Of a stretch of DNA of 64,000 nucleotides, positions 51,907 to 61,146 are shown piece by piece (the first letter of the stretch is position 1; the number at the start of each line of letters is the position of its first letter). The translations under genes and the position numbers were made by a program. Source of the DNA: Brevundimonas sp. G8 (lineage in GTDB: Bacteria > Pseudomonadota > Alphaproteobacteria > Caulobacterales > Caulobacteraceae); contig NZ_LR732816.1 of the NCBI RefSeq assembly GCF_902506205.1, forward strand, positions 1 to 64,000, given 5' to 3'. A model generated the notes under the pieces. It was not told the origin of the DNA, searched no databases, and was given only the letters and a program-made list of their open reading frames with translations.

Positions 51907-52236
51907 ATGACCAAGACCCTGTTCGCCGCCGCTGCGGCCTCCCTGCTGCTGACCGGCGCCGCCTCGGCCCAGACCGCGCCTGTCACAGCTCCGGCGCCAG
52001 AGCACGAGAATCACGCCGCCCATCCCACCATCGACAGCTCCATCGAGGCCCTGATCGCCGATCCCGCGACCAAGGCGGTCCTCGACAAGCACCTGCCCGG
52101 CATCGCCCAACACCCAGCCTATGGCCAGTTCAAGAGCATGACCCTGCGCCAGGTCGCCCCCTATTCGGGCGGCAACATCACCGACGCCAAGATCGCCGCC
52201 ATCGACACCGACCTGAAGGCGCTCCCGGCGGAGTAA
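51907..52236 (+). CDS. Small secreted protein, unrecognised
   Basis: A 109-residue protein with a signal peptide (LFAAAAASLLLTGAASAQ) and a short mature domain. That domain holds a His-rich segment (PEHENHAAHPTID) and a helical region: IEALIADPATKAVLDKHLPG and YGQFKSMTLRQVAPYSGG. GGAG lies 6 nt before the ATG. I know similar small periplasmic proteins only as hypothetical ones in Caulobacterales. It stands alone between gatA and gatB on the opposite strand, with a terminator after it. The His-rich stretch might bind metal. Confidence 0.75.
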   Translation: MTKTLFAAAAASLLLTGAASAQTAPVTAPAPEHENHAAHPTIDSSIEALIADPATKAVLDKHLPGIAQHPAYGQFKSMTLRQVAPYSGGNITDAKIAAIDTDLKALPAE

Positions 52237-52242
52237 TTAAAG

Positions 52243-52269
52243 AAGGGGCTGGCGATCCGCCGGCCCCTT
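52243..52269. terminator. Bidirectional terminator between small secreted gene and gatA
   Basis: Twelve-bp arms AAGGGGCTGGCG and CGCCGGCCCCTT around ATC, with one pair that is U-G in RNA. It lies 6 bp after the stop of the secreted-protein gene. On the other strand it follows gatA and is trailed by CTTTAATT, so it can end both transcripts. Confidence 0.75.
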
Positions 52270-52295
52270 CGCTTCTCCGACAAGGAGAAGTTATC

Positions 52296-53774
52296 TCACC
52301 ACCACTTGCCCGGCTTGGCCGTGAAGCCCGCCGCCTGTTCCAGCACGGCGCCGACCTGGAACACCGTCGCCTCGTCCAGCGCCTTGCCGATGACCTGAAG
52401 ACCCAGCGGCAATCCGCCCGCGTCGACGCCCGCCGGCACCGAAATCCCCGGCAGGCCGGCCAAGTTGGTCGTCACGGTGAAGACGTCGTTCAGATACATC
52501 GTCAGCGGGTCGATCTGCTTGTCGCCCAGGGCGAAGGCGGCCGACGGCGTGGACGGCGTCAGGATGGCGTCCACCTGGCCCCAGACGTTGTCGAAGTCCT
52601 CGGCGATGCGGCGACGCACCTTCAGCGCCTTGACGTAATAGGCGTCGTAGAAGCCGGCCGACAGCACATAGGCGCCGATGGTCAGGCGACGCTGGACCTC
52701 CTTGCCGAAGCCTTCGGCGCGCGAGGTGGCGTACAGGTCGTCCAGCGACTTGAACTCCTCCGCCCGGTGCCCGAACCGCATCCCGTCATAGCGGGCCAGG
52801 TTGGACGAGGCCTCGGCCGGCGCCACGATATAATAGGTCGGCAGGGCGTATTTGGTGTGCGGCAGGCTGATCTCGACGATCTCACAGCCGGCGTCCTTCA
52901 ACCAGGCCACGCCCTGGTCCCACAGGGCCTGGATTTCGGCCGGCATCCCGTCCACGACGTATTCGCGCGGCACGCCGATGCGCAGGCCCTTGACCGACTT
53001 GCCGACCGAGGCGGTCCAGTCGGGCGTCGGGATGTCCAGGCTGGTCGAATCCTTGGCGTCGAACGAGCACATGGATTGCAGCAGCAGGGCCGCGTCCTCG
53101 ACCGTCTTGGTAATCGGGCCGGCCTGATCCAGCGACGAGGCGAAGGCCACCATACCGAAGCGGCTGGCACGGCCATAGGTGGGCTTGATCCCGACCGTGC
53201 CGGTGAAGGCGGCGGGCTGGCGGATCGATCCGCCAGTATCCGACGCGGTGGCGGCCAGGCACAGGTCGGCGGCGACGGCCGAGGCCGAACCGCCAGACGA
53301 TCCGCCCGGCGTCAGATCGGCGTTGGAGTTCGCCGACTTCCACGGATTCTTGACCGGACCGAAGGCCGAGGTCTCGTTGGACGAGCCCATGGCGAACTCG
53401 TCCATGTTCAGCTTGCCCAGCATGACCGCCCCGTCGCGCCACAGATTGGCGGTGACGGTCGATTCATAAGGCGGGATAAAGCCGCGCAGCATGTTGGACC
53501 CGGCCGTGGTCTGCACGCCCTCGGTGCAAAACAGGTCCTTGATCCCCAGCGGCGCGCCTTCCAGCGCCCCGCCCTCGCCGGCGGCGATGCGGGCGTCGGA
53601 CGCGCGGGCCATACCCATGGCCTTGTCCGCCGTCACCTCGACATAGGCGTTTAGCGTCGGATTGGCCGCCTCGATATTGGTAAGGAAAGCCTGGGTGATC
53701 TCGGCGGACGAAAAATCCTTGGCCTTCAGGCCGTCGACGGCGCCCTTCAGGGTCAGTTTGGTCAGGTCGCTCAT
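52296..53774 (-). CDS. gatA: Asp/Glu-tRNA amidotransferase subunit A
   Basis: A 492-residue amidase-signature enzyme that releases ammonia from glutamine for GatB. The Lys-cisSer-Ser triad is visible: Lys in PLGIKDLFC, the Ser pair region [15 protein letters not shown], and the nucleophile region [14 protein letters not shown]. It follows gatC by 2 bp. Confidence 0.96.
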   Translation of the reverse strand: MSDLTKLTLKGAVDGLKAKDFSSAEITQAFLTNIEAANPTLNAYVEVTADKAMGMARASDARIAAGEGGALEGAPLGIKDLFCTEGVQTTAGSNMLRGFIPPYESTVTANLWRDGAVMLGKLNMDEFAMGSSNETSAFGPVKNPWKSANSNADLTPGGSSGGSASAVAADLCLAATASDTGGSIRQPAAFTGTVGIKPTYGRASRFGMVAFASSLDQAGPITKTVEDAALLLQSMCSFDAKDSTSLDIPTPDWTASVGKSVKGLRIGVPREYVVDGMPAEIQALWDQGVAWLKDAGCEIVEISLPHTKYALPTYYIVAPAEASSNLARYDGMRFGHRAEEFKSLDDLYATSRAEGFGKEVQRRLTIGAYVLSAGFYDAYYVKALKVRRRIAEDFDNVWGQVDAILTPSTPSAAFALGDKQIDPLTMYLNDVFTVTTNLAGLPGISVPAGVDAGGLPLGLQVIGKALDEATVFQVGAVLEQAAGFTAKPGKWW

Positions 53775-53776
53775 GA

Positions 53777-54064
53777 CTATTCGACCACCTTGGGCACGAC
53801 GAAGAAGCCGTCGGCCGACTTCGGGGCGTTGGACAGGACCGCGTCGATCTTGTCGCCGTCGGTGACCACGTCCTCGCGCAGGCGCAGGGGCTGGGCGACG
53901 TTCGAGGTCATCGGCTCCACGCCTTCGACATCCACCTGGTCCAACTGCTCGATCCAGGCCAGGATGCCGTTCAGCTCCTGCGCCAGCGGCTCCAGCCGGT
54001 CCTCGGGGGTCTTGATGCGGGCGAGATGCGCAACCTTGCGCACCGTCGCAGCGTCGATGGCCAT
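53777..54064 (-). CDS. gatC: Asp/Glu-tRNA amidotransferase subunit C
   Basis: A 95-residue helical protein that clamps GatA to GatB. It has the family opening [20 protein letters not shown], the middle [19 protein letters not shown] and the end [12 protein letters not shown] chose the ATG at 54064 because GGAGGG lies 4 nt upstream; 54079 would add five residues. First gene of gatC-gatA. Confidence 0.94.
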   Translation of the reverse strand: MAIDAATVRKVAHLARIKTPEDRLEPLAQELNGILAWIEQLDQVDVEGVEPMTSNVAQPLRLREDVVTDGDKIDAVLSNAPKSADGFFVVPKVVE

Positions 54065-54158
54065 GCGGCCCTCCAACACACAGAATGAAACGAAGCGGTC
54101 GGATTAGCCGCCCGCACTAGGATTCACAAGGATCAGACGCCGGGCGTTCGACGCCGCG

Positions 54159-54677
54159 TCACTGCGTCGTGCTGACATCGACCGCATTCGGCGGCGTCTC
54201 GCCGTTCCAGGCGAAGTCGATCTGCACCGTCCGATCCGCTTTCAGAATATTCCCGTCCGGCCCCGCCGTGTCCTGACGCACCGCCAGCACCACCCGTCCG
54301 GCCTTCGCCTCGACCACCCGCCATTCGGCGTAGTCGCCCAGCGGATAGACGCTCCAACCCTCGGCCGGGCCGCTCAACAGGGCGAAATAGGTCACCAGGC
54401 CGTTCACCGCCGGATCGCCGCCCGACAGGCTGAACACCTTGGCGCTCAACTCCGGCAGGGCGTGGAACTGAGAGATATCGGCCGCCGTGCCTATTTCCTC
54501 GTTGGGAATGGCGGGATGACGCGCGGAAGGACCGACGGGCCGGGTCGGCGCCTTGGTCACGGAAATCGGCGTGGGCGCGGGCTGGGCGCCCGCCGTCTTG
54601 CGCGGCGTCTCGGCCGGCCCGCAGCCGCATAGCCCCAGAGCCAGAACCGCCGCCCCCATCATGGAAACCCTGCGCAT
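54159..54677 (-). CDS. Putative lipoprotein, unrecognised
   Basis: A 172-residue protein with a lipoprotein signal (SMMGAAVLALGLCGC, lipidated Cys about residue 14). The mature part starts with a Pro/Thr/Ala-rich linker and continues with a beta-rich domain (VFSLSGGDPAVNGLVTYFAL, then WSVYPLGDYAEWRVVEAKAG). It ends without a recognisable motif. GGAGG lies 8 nt before the chosen ATG. It is divergent from ruvX and ends 80 bp before the gatC start on the same strand. I recognise no family. Confidence 0.7.
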   Translation of the reverse strand: MRRVSMMGAAVLALGLCGCGPAETPRKTAGAQPAPTPISVTKAPTRPVGPSARHPAIPNEEIGTAADISQFHALPELSAKVFSLSGGDPAVNGLVTYFALLSGPAEGWSVYPLGDYAEWRVVEAKAGRVVLAVRQDTAGPDGNILKADRTVQIDFAWNGETPPNAVDVSTTQ

Positions 54678-54750
54678 TTCGCCGTCCTCCATCTCCACTG
54701 CACCCACCATCGCCTTTGACTTAAGGCCGCGCCAGTCCTAACCGCAGGCC

Positions 54751-55230
54751 GTGCCCGTTCTCGACCTCCTCGACCTGCCCGCCGCCTGCCCGCCCGACAC
54801 GCCGTGGATGGGGCTGGATCTGGGCGAGAAGACCATCGGCGTCGCCGTGTCGGACTCCACCCGCCTGATCGCCTCGCCGCTGGAGCTGATCCGCAAGTCC
54901 AAGTTCACGTTGGAGGCCGAACAGCTGTTCAAGCTGATGGCCCATCGCAAGGTCTCGGCCCTGGTCATCGGCCTGCCCGCCAATATGGACGGGAGCGAAG
55001 GCCCCCGCGCCCAGTCGTGCCGCGCCTTCGCCCGCAATCTGGAACGACTGCACCCGATCAACATCGCCTTCTGGGACGAGCGCCTGTCCACCAGTGCGGT
55101 CGAACGTTTCCTGATCGAGGACCTGGACCTGAACCGCAAGCGCCGCGCTCAGGTCGTGGACCGCACCGCCGCCGCCTGGATTCTTCAGGGGGCGCTGGAT
55201 CGGGTGCGGGATCAGGCGACCTGGGTTTGA
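54751..55230 (+). CDS. ruvX: Holliday-junction resolvase-like protein RuvX (YqgF)
   Basis: A 159-residue RNase H-fold protein, thought to process the 5' end of pre-16S rRNA. Motifs: WMGLDLGEKTIGVAVSDS with the first acidic residue, ALVIGLPANMDGSEGP, and DERLSTSAVERFL. The start is GTG. Its stop overlaps the TTG start of the AEC-family gene. Confidence 0.93.
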   Translation: MPVLDLLDLPAACPPDTPWMGLDLGEKTIGVAVSDSTRLIASPLELIRKSKFTLEAEQLFKLMAHRKVSALVIGLPANMDGSEGPRAQSCRAFARNLERLHPINIAFWDERLSTSAVERFLIEDLDLNRKRRAQVVDRTAAAWILQGALDRVRDQATWV

Positions 55231-56150
55231 CGGCCCTGATCGCCGGCGTCCTGCCGGTCTTTCTGATGATCGCTCTGGGCTATGGGCTGCGCAAATCCGG
55301 CTTCCTGCCCGACGAGGCCTGGCGACCGATCGAGAAGCTGTCGATCAACATCTTCTATCCCAGCTTCCTGATCCCCGCGATCTGGCACGCGGACCTCGCC
55401 GGCGGCGGGGCGACCGTGGCGGGCGCGGCGGCGGTCGGGGCGACCCTGATCGTGGCGGCGGCGACCCTGGCGGCCAAGCCCCTGATCACCTTGGACGGCC
55501 CCGCCTACACCAGCGTCTTCCAGGGCGTGATCCGCTGGAACAGCTTCGTCTTCGTGCCGGTGATCCAGTCGGTCTATGGTTCCGAAGGGACCGCGCTTGC
55601 CGCCGTCGCCATCGCCTTCATCATCCCTGTCACCAACATCGCCTGCGTCGCCGTCCTGGCGAAGTGGGGTTCGTTGCGGCGAGAGCCTTCGGTGCTGGGC
55701 CTGATCAAGTCGATGCTCGCCAACCCCATCCTGCTGGCCTGTCTGATCGGCCTGGCGCTGAACCTGCTGCGCGTGCCCTTGATCCCCGGCCTGTCCGACG
55801 CCCTGGACCTTCTAGGCGCCGCCGCATTGCCGCTGGGCCTGATCGTCGCCGGGGCGGGTCTGTCCTTCGCCGAGGTCCGACGCCGCCGCACCACCATCGC
55901 CGCCGTCACCCTGGTCAAGCTGGGCGTCATGCCGCCGCTGATGTGGTTCATCGCCTGGGCTCTCGGCGGCGACAGCCTGGCCCAGGGGATCGCCCTGATC
56001 TGTGGCGCCGCGCCCGGCTCGGCCGCCTCCTATATCCTGGCGCGTCAGATGGGCGGCGACGCGCCCCTGATCGCCGGCGTCATCGCCCTGACCACCGTCG
56101 GCAGCGCCGTGGTCATCCCCATCCTTCTGGCGCTGTTCCATTTCGTCTGA
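55227..56150 (+). CDS. AEC-family (auxin-efflux-carrier-like) permease
   Basis: A 307-residue inner-membrane protein with about ten hydrophobic segments in two similar halves. Features are GVLPVFLMIALGYGLRKSGF at the start, KLSINIFYPSFLI, and Gly/Pro kinks such as CGAAPGSAASYILARQMGGD in TM8-9. Family members export organic acids or similar compounds; the substrate is unknown. The TTG start overlaps the ruvX stop (TTGA), so the two are co-translated, though I see no functional link. Confidence 0.88.
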   Translation: MTALIAGVLPVFLMIALGYGLRKSGFLPDEAWRPIEKLSINIFYPSFLIPAIWHADLAGGGATVAGAAAVGATLIVAAATLAAKPLITLDGPAYTSVFQGVIRWNSFVFVPVIQSVYGSEGTALAAVAIAFIIPVTNIACVAVLAKWGSLRREPSVLGLIKSMLANPILLACLIGLALNLLRVPLIPGLSDALDLLGAAALPLGLIVAGAGLSFAEVRRRRTTIAAVTLVKLGVMPPLMWFIAWALGGDSLAQGIALICGAAPGSAASYILARQMGGDAPLIAGVIALTTVGSAVVIPILLALFHFV

Positions 56151-56202
56151 CTGACGCCCGACACTGGCGTTCAGACCGAGTCACGCCTATAGCCGCGTCT
56201 CG

Positions 56203-57186
56203 ATGACCCAGCCCTCAGACGTCACCGACCAGACCATCCGCGACCGGCTGGTCCCGTTCCCGAAACCCCACTTCCTCGCCGCCTCGGACCTCAATCCGTT
56301 CGTGACGCCGCAGCTGCTGGATCTCGGCGACGCCTTCGTCGACTTCAATCGCCAGTCATCCAAGGCGCTGGACCTGCTGCACGGCCGCACGGTCGTGAAC
56401 CTGTTCTTCGAGAACTCGACCCGCACCTCCTCCTCGTTCGAGATCGCCGCCAAGCGGCTGGGCGCCGATGTCGTGACCATGCCGATCGGATCGTCCTCGG
56501 TGAAGAAGGGCGAGACCCTGATCGACACGGCCGTCACCCTGAACGCCATGAAGCCCGACATCCTGGTCATCCGCCACTCGGCCTCGGGCGCGGCCGAACT
56601 GCTCAGCCAGAAGGTCGGCTGCGCCGTCGTCAACGCCGGGGACGGTCGCCACGAACACCCGACTCAGGCCCTGCTGGACCTCTTGTCCATGCGCCGCGCC
56701 TTTGGCGATGTGACCAGCCTGACCGTCGCCATCTGCGGCGACATCACCCACAGCCGCGTGGCCCGCTCCAACGTCGCCCTGCTTCAGATGATGGGCGCGC
56801 GGGTGCGCCTGATCGGCCCGCCGACCTTGGTGCCCGGCGATGCCGACCGCTGGGGCTGCGAGGTCTTCCACGACATGCGCGAGGGGTTGCAAGGCTGCGA
56901 CGTGGTCATGATGCTGCGCCTTCAGCTTGAGCGGATGGCTGGCGCCCTGGTGCCCTCGACCCGCGAGTATTTCCGCTTCTGGGGCCTGGACCGCGAGAAG
57001 TTGGCCTGGGCCAAGCCGGGCGCCATGGTCATGCACCCCGGCCCGATGAACCGCGGCGTCGAGATCGATTCCGATGTCGCCGACGACCTGGACGTCTCCT
57101 TGATCCAGGATCAGGTCGAGATGGGCGTCGCCGCCCGCATGGCCGTCCTGGCCTCCCTCTCCGCCCGTTGGGGGGACGCCCGATGA
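56203..57186 (+). CDS. pyrB: Aspartate carbamoyltransferase catalytic subunit
   Basis: A 327-residue enzyme of pyrimidine synthesis joining carbamoyl phosphate and aspartate. The carbamoyl-phosphate site is [20 protein letters not shown], with further motifs [20 protein letters not shown] and [19 protein letters not shown]. It overlaps the pyrC-like gene by 4 bp. No pyrI is present. In Pseudomonas-type ATCase the partner is an inactive dihydroorotase, which fits the next gene. Confidence 0.95.
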   Translation: MTQPSDVTDQTIRDRLVPFPKPHFLAASDLNPFVTPQLLDLGDAFVDFNRQSSKALDLLHGRTVVNLFFENSTRTSSSFEIAAKRLGADVVTMPIGSSSVKKGETLIDTAVTLNAMKPDILVIRHSASGAAELLSQKVGCAVVNAGDGRHEHPTQALLDLLSMRRAFGDVTSLTVAICGDITHSRVARSNVALLQMMGARVRLIGPPTLVPGDADRWGCEVFHDMREGLQGCDVVMMLRLQLERMAGALVPSTREYFRFWGLDREKLAWAKPGAMVMHPGPMNRGVEIDSDVADDLDVSLIQDQVEMGVAARMAVLASLSARWGDAR

Positions 57187-58454
57187 CCACCGTCGCCATC
57201 ATCAACGCCCGCCTGCTGGACCCCGCCACCGACTATGACGGTCCCGGCGGCCTGCTGATCGAGGACGGCCGCATCGTCCGCGTCATCCACGGCCCATCGC
57301 CCATCGACGCCGATCAGGTCATCGACGCGGACGGCCTGTGCCTCGCGCCCGGCCTGATCGATATCCGCGTCAAGACCGGCGAACCGGGCGCCGAGCCCAA
57401 GGAGACGCTGAAGTCGGCCAGCCTGGCCGCCGCCGCCGGGGGCGTGACCACCATCGTCGTCCAGCCCGACACCGACCCCGCCGTCGACGATCCGGCGATG
57501 ATCGACTTCATCCAGCGGCGCGGCGCGGCCCTGAACCTGGTCAATGTCCGCGCCGCCGGCGCCGCGACCAAGGCCCTGGACGGCCAGCGCATGGCCGAGA
57601 TCGGCCTGATGGACGAGGCTGGCGCCCTGTATTTCACCGATGGCGACAAGGTCATCGTCAACAGCCGCACCCTGCAACGGGTGATGAGCTACGCCGCCGC
57701 CTTCAACGCCCTGATCGCTTGCCGCCCGGCCGATCCCTGGCTGACCGAAGGCGCCGTCGCCGCCTCAGGTGAACTGGCGACCCGCCTCGGTTTGTCCGGC
57801 AGTCCCGCCATCGCCGAACGCATCGGTCTGGAGCGCGATCTCGCTTTGGTCGAACAGACCGGCGCTCGCTTCCTGGTCGATCAGATCTCGACCGAAGGCG
57901 CGCTGGAGACCCTGGCCCGCGCCCGCGCCAAGGGGCTGGAGGTCGCCGTCAGCGTCTCGATCAACCACCTGTGCTTCAACGAGGTGGACATCGGCGACTA
58001 CCGCACCTTCTACCGGCTGGACCCGCCGCTGCGCTCGGAAGCCGACCGTCAGGCCCTGATCGAGGCGGTGCGCGAAGGCCTGATCGACGTCATCACCTCG
58101 GCCCACGCCCCCGCTCCCGCCGAGGACAAGCGCCGTCCCTTCGCCGAGGCCGCACCCGGCGCCATCGGCCTGGAAACCCTGCTGCCCGCCGCCCTGACCC
58201 TGCACCACGAGGACGGGCTGGACCTGCTGGACGTACTGCGCCCCCTGACCCAGGGACCCGCCGCCCTGCTGGGTCTCGACGCCGGCCTCCTGGCCGAGGG
58301 CGCCCCCGCCGACCTGGTCCTGTTCGACCTCGGCGCCCCCGTCATCATCGACGCCGACGCCCTGCACTCCAAATCCAAGAACTCCCCGTTCGACGGCCGC
58401 AGGCTTCAGGGGAAGGTGCTCGGAACCTGGGTGGGCGGTCGCAAGGTGCACTGA
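57183..58454 (+). CDS. Dihydroorotase homologue lacking metal ligands (PyrC'-like)
   Basis: A 423-residue amidohydrolase-fold protein. The general frame is kept (LAPGLIDI...[49 protein letters not shown]). The metal ligands are not: the H-x-H after 'PGLID' reads R-V-K, the 'H-x-x-H-x-S-T' site reads FLVDQIST, and the catalytic Asp before 'HAP' is Ala (SAHAP). It should be inactive. Such PyrC' proteins serve as structural partners of PyrB in Pseudomonas and others, and there too the genes overlap by 4 bp. An active dihydroorotase must then be encoded elsewhere. Confidence 0.85.
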   Translation: MTTVAIINARLLDPATDYDGPGGLLIEDGRIVRVIHGPSPIDADQVIDADGLCLAPGLIDIRVKTGEPGAEPKETLKSASLAAAAGGVTTIVVQPDTDPAVDDPAMIDFIQRRGAALNLVNVRAAGAATKALDGQRMAEIGLMDEAGALYFTDGDKVIVNSRTLQRVMSYAAAFNALIACRPADPWLTEGAVAASGELATRLGLSGSPAIAERIGLERDLALVEQTGARFLVDQISTEGALETLARARAKGLEVAVSVSINHLCFNEVDIGDYRTFYRLDPPLRSEADRQALIEAVREGLIDVITSAHAPAPAEDKRRPFAEAAPGAIGLETLLPAALTLHHEDGLDLLDVLRPLTQGPAALLGLDAGLLAEGAPADLVLFDLGAPVIIDADALHSKSKNSPFDGRRLQGKVLGTWVGGRKVH

Positions 58455-58520
58455 CCCACCGGCTTTCCGCCACATTCCGCCCTAGGCTCAACGACAGTGA
58501 AGCTTATCGGGGAATCGGTC

Positions 58521-59447
58521 ATGACCATCTGGAAACGCGCGGCCGGCCTGGGGCTGGTTCTGCTGGCCGGCGCCGTCATGGGCTGTTCGGAACGGGCCGA
58601 CGCCCAGTCCTCGCCCGCGCCAGCCACACCGGCCGAAGGCGCGCCCTATGTGCTGACGGGAACCCAGGTCTGGACCGTGCCGGACCCCGTCTCCGGCCGC
58701 GACTACCAGGTCTTCGTCAGCCTGCCCGCCAGCTACGACACCAGCCCCCAGCGCCGCTACCCGGTCCTCTACGTCACCGACGCCGACTACGCCTTTCCGA
58801 TCATCCGCCAGATCGCCCGGCGCGTGAACCTGGACGGCCCGGTGATCGAGGAGTTCATCCTGGTCGGCCTATCCTATTCGCGCGGCGACAGCGGCACGAT
58901 CAGCCGCAACCGCGACTACACCCCGACCCCGAACGGCCCCCGCAGCTCCAGCTCTATGCTCCACGGCGGCGGCACCGCCTATCAGACCTATCTGAAGACC
59001 CAGGCCCTTCCCTTCGTCGAAAGCCGCTTCCGCGCCGATCCCGCGCGCCGCATCCTGCTGGGCCATTCCTACGGCGGCCTGCTGGGCGCCCAGGTCCTGT
59101 TCACGGACCCCGGCCTGTTCCACGCCTATGTCCTGGGCAGCCCGTCCTTCTGGTACGACAAGCGCCACATCATGGGGATGGAGGCCGACTACGCCCGCAC
59201 CCACCGCGACCTGCCCGCCGACGTCTTCATGTATATCGGCGGGTGGGAGGTCCCCGGCCCCGACCGCCGCAACACCTCCAGCGCCGACATGGTCGCCGAT
59301 GTCCGCACGATGGAGCGCACCCTGAAATCGCGCGCCTACCCAGGCCTTACGGTCCGATCCACGGTTTTAGTCGACGAAGACCACCTGACCGTCGCCCCCG
59401 TCGGCTTCACCCGCGCCCTGATGGCGGTGCTGCCGGCGAAAACCTGA
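58521..59447 (+). CDS. Alpha/beta-hydrolase esterase, predicted lipoprotein
   Basis: A 308-residue protein of the esterase-D/IroE-like group. The N-terminus is a lipoprotein signal (GLVLLAGAVMGC-S). The catalytic Ser lies in LLGHSYGGLLGAQ, and the likely catalytic His near the C-terminus in VDEDHLTVAPVGF. GGGGAA lies upstream of the ATG at 58521; a GTG at 58497 is possible. Family members split ferric siderophores or other esters; no siderophore genes are nearby, so the substrate is open. Its stop abuts the stop of the convergent GDPD gene. Confidence 0.82.
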   Translation: MTIWKRAAGLGLVLLAGAVMGCSERADAQSSPAPATPAEGAPYVLTGTQVWTVPDPVSGRDYQVFVSLPASYDTSPQRRYPVLYVTDADYAFPIIRQIARRVNLDGPVIEEFILVGLSYSRGDSGTISRNRDYTPTPNGPRSSSSMLHGGGTAYQTYLKTQALPFVESRFRADPARRILLGHSYGGLLGAQVLFTDPGLFHAYVLGSPSFWYDKRHIMGMEADYARTHRDLPADVFMYIGGWEVPGPDRRNTSSADMVADVRTMERTLKSRAYPGLTVRSTVLVDEDHLTVAPVGFTRALMAVLPAKT

Positions 59448-60380
59448 TCAGCGCACCCGCTCGCACGTCGCAGCCTTGGCCACCTCGGCGCCCAGCACCG
59501 ACTTGACCGCCAGCGGCGTGTCGGTGGCGATCACCGTCACGCCCTGACGCACCAGGTCGCGATATTCCGACACGTCGCCGTCGGCGGCGTAGCGGTCGTC
59601 GCGGCGCTCGCCTTCCCGGCCCAAGGTGCCGAACTGGACCTCCACGCCAGCGTCGCGCAGCGCCCGCCACAGGGCCGGGCGTTCCTCGCGTGTCCCGGTC
59701 CAAGCCAGGATCTGCGACGCATTCAGCCCCTGCAAGTCCTCCACGCGGCTCAGCCCGGCCGAGATCATCATCTCCGGCGCCATCGCCGCCACCGCCCGCG
59801 CGTCGGCCTCGTTATAGGTGATCAGGATCACCCGGTTCCCGGCCCGCGACCGGCGGACCTGATCGATCACCGCCCGCGCCAGATCGACGGTCGTCTCGCC
59901 GTCAGCGGGTTTCAGGTCGATGCTGGCGATGGCGCCAACCCGCCCTGCGGCGTCCAGCGCCTCGCCCAGGGTCGGCGGCGCGGCGCGGGTCAGGGCGCCG
60001 TTAGACGCCTTCAGCCGCGCCTGTTTCACCTGCGCCAGGGTCAGGTCCGCAACCCGGCCGCGCCCGGTGGTGGTCCGCTCCATCGTGTCGTCGTGCATCA
60101 GCACCAGATGCCGGTCCTTGGTCAGGACGGCGTCCAGTTCCAGGATCGCATTGGGAATGGCCCGTCCGGTCGCCTCGATGGCGGCGATGGAGTTCTCGGG
60201 CTGATCCATCGCCGAGACCGCACGGTGCGCCGAGATCGCCACGCCGCCGTCCCGCACGCAGTCGAAATAGGCGGCCAGCGCCGGCCCGCCGACAGGCGTC
60301 GGGCTAGCAGGCGGCGCACCGACGCAACCTGTCGTGGACAGCAACAAAACCACGGCGGCGGCGGCGGGGATTCGGGTCAT
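59448..60380 (-). CDS. Glycerophosphodiester phosphodiesterase, predicted lipoprotein
   Basis: A 310-residue TIM-barrel hydrolase. A lipoprotein signal (AVVLLLSTTGC) precedes the GDPD motifs: ISAHRAV (His-Arg), QPENSIAAIEATGRA, and ILELDAVLTKDRHLVLMHDD with the Glu-x-Asp and catalytic His. It breaks glycerophosphodiesters outside the inner membrane. GGAG lies 6 nt before the ATG at 60380; the frame is open further upstream without a signal peptide. Confidence 0.88.
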   Translation of the reverse strand: MTRIPAAAAVVLLLSTTGCVGAPPASPTPVGGPALAAYFDCVRDGGVAISAHRAVSAMDQPENSIAAIEATGRAIPNAILELDAVLTKDRHLVLMHDDTMERTTTGRGRVADLTLAQVKQARLKASNGALTRAAPPTLGEALDAAGRVGAIASIDLKPADGETTVDLARAVIDQVRRSRAGNRVILITYNEADARAVAAMAPEMMISAGLSRVEDLQGLNASQILAWTGTREERPALWRALRDAGVEVQFGTLGREGERRDDRYAADGDVSEYRDLVRQGVTVIATDTPLAVKSVLGAEVAKAATCERVR

Positions 60381-60507
60381 GACAGTCTCCGGCAAGGCGG
60401 GCGGACCAGACGCTGCGCCGATCATCGGGTCAAGAGGTCGGATCGCGCTTGCTCCGCGCCGCGCGCCGACGCATTTTGACGCAACGACACGCGGGGAGCG
60501 AATCAAC

Positions 60508-61146
60508 GTGCAGGATCTGGTGGGCCCCGCAATCGGGACCTTGGCGCTCGTCGCGCTGGGCGGCTATCTGCTCGGCTCGATTCCGTTCGGCGTGGTGATC
60601 ACCCGCGCCGCCGGCGCCGGTGACGTGCGCAATATCGGTTCGGGCAATATCGGCGCGACCAATGTGCTGCGCACCGGCCGCAAGGATCTGGCCTTGGCGA
60701 CCCTGCTGCTGGACGCCGGCAAGGGTGCCGTGGCCCTGCTGATTGCCCGCCACCTGTTCGACAGCGAGGTCGCGGGCGCCGTCGCCGGCGGCGCGGCCTT
60801 CCTGGGCCACCTGTTCCCTGTCTGGCTGGGCTTCAAGGGCGGCAAGGGCGTCGCCACCTTCTATGGCCTGCTGCTCGCCGCCGCATGGCCGCTGGGGCTG
60901 ATGGCGGGCGCCGTCTGGCTGATCTGCGCCTTCCTGTTCCGCTATTCGTCTCTGGCGGCCCTGATCTCTGCGGCGACCGCGCCGCTGCTGGCCCTGCTGC
61001 CGCTCGCCGTCGTCGGCCTGCCGGTGGGCCTGCCCATCCTCGCCCTGACCGTCTTCGCCGCCGTCCTGATCTGGGTGCGTCACCACCAGAACATCGCCCG
61101 GCTGCTGAAGGGCGAGGAACCGCGCATCGGGGCCAAGACCGCGTGA
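60508..61146 (+). CDS. plsY: Acyl-phosphate glycerol-3-phosphate acyltransferase
   Basis: A 212-residue inner-membrane enzyme that makes lysophosphatidate. The three cytoplasmic motifs are visible: YLLGSIPFGVVI with GDVRNIGSGNIGATNVLR, VWLGFKGGKGVATFYG, and WVRHHQNIARLLKGEEPRIG at the end. GTG at 60508 with GGGGAG upstream. It overlaps dprA by 4 bp (GTGA); plsY-dprA-topA is a common alphaproteobacterial order. Confidence 0.94.
   Translation: MQDLVGPAIGTLALVALGGYLLGSIPFGVVITRAAGAGDVRNIGSGNIGATNVLRTGRKDLALATLLLDAGKGAVALLIARHLFDSEVAGAVAGGAAFLGHLFPVWLGFKGGKGVATFYGLLLAAAWPLGLMAGAVWLICAFLFRYSSLAALISAATAPLLALLPLAVVGLPVGLPILALTVFAAVLIWVRHHQNIARLLKGEEPRIGAKTA

Noticed and set aside
54804..55226. Extension of the AEC permease to 54804
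   Set aside because: It overlaps ruvX in another frame and has no hydrophobic or family pattern.
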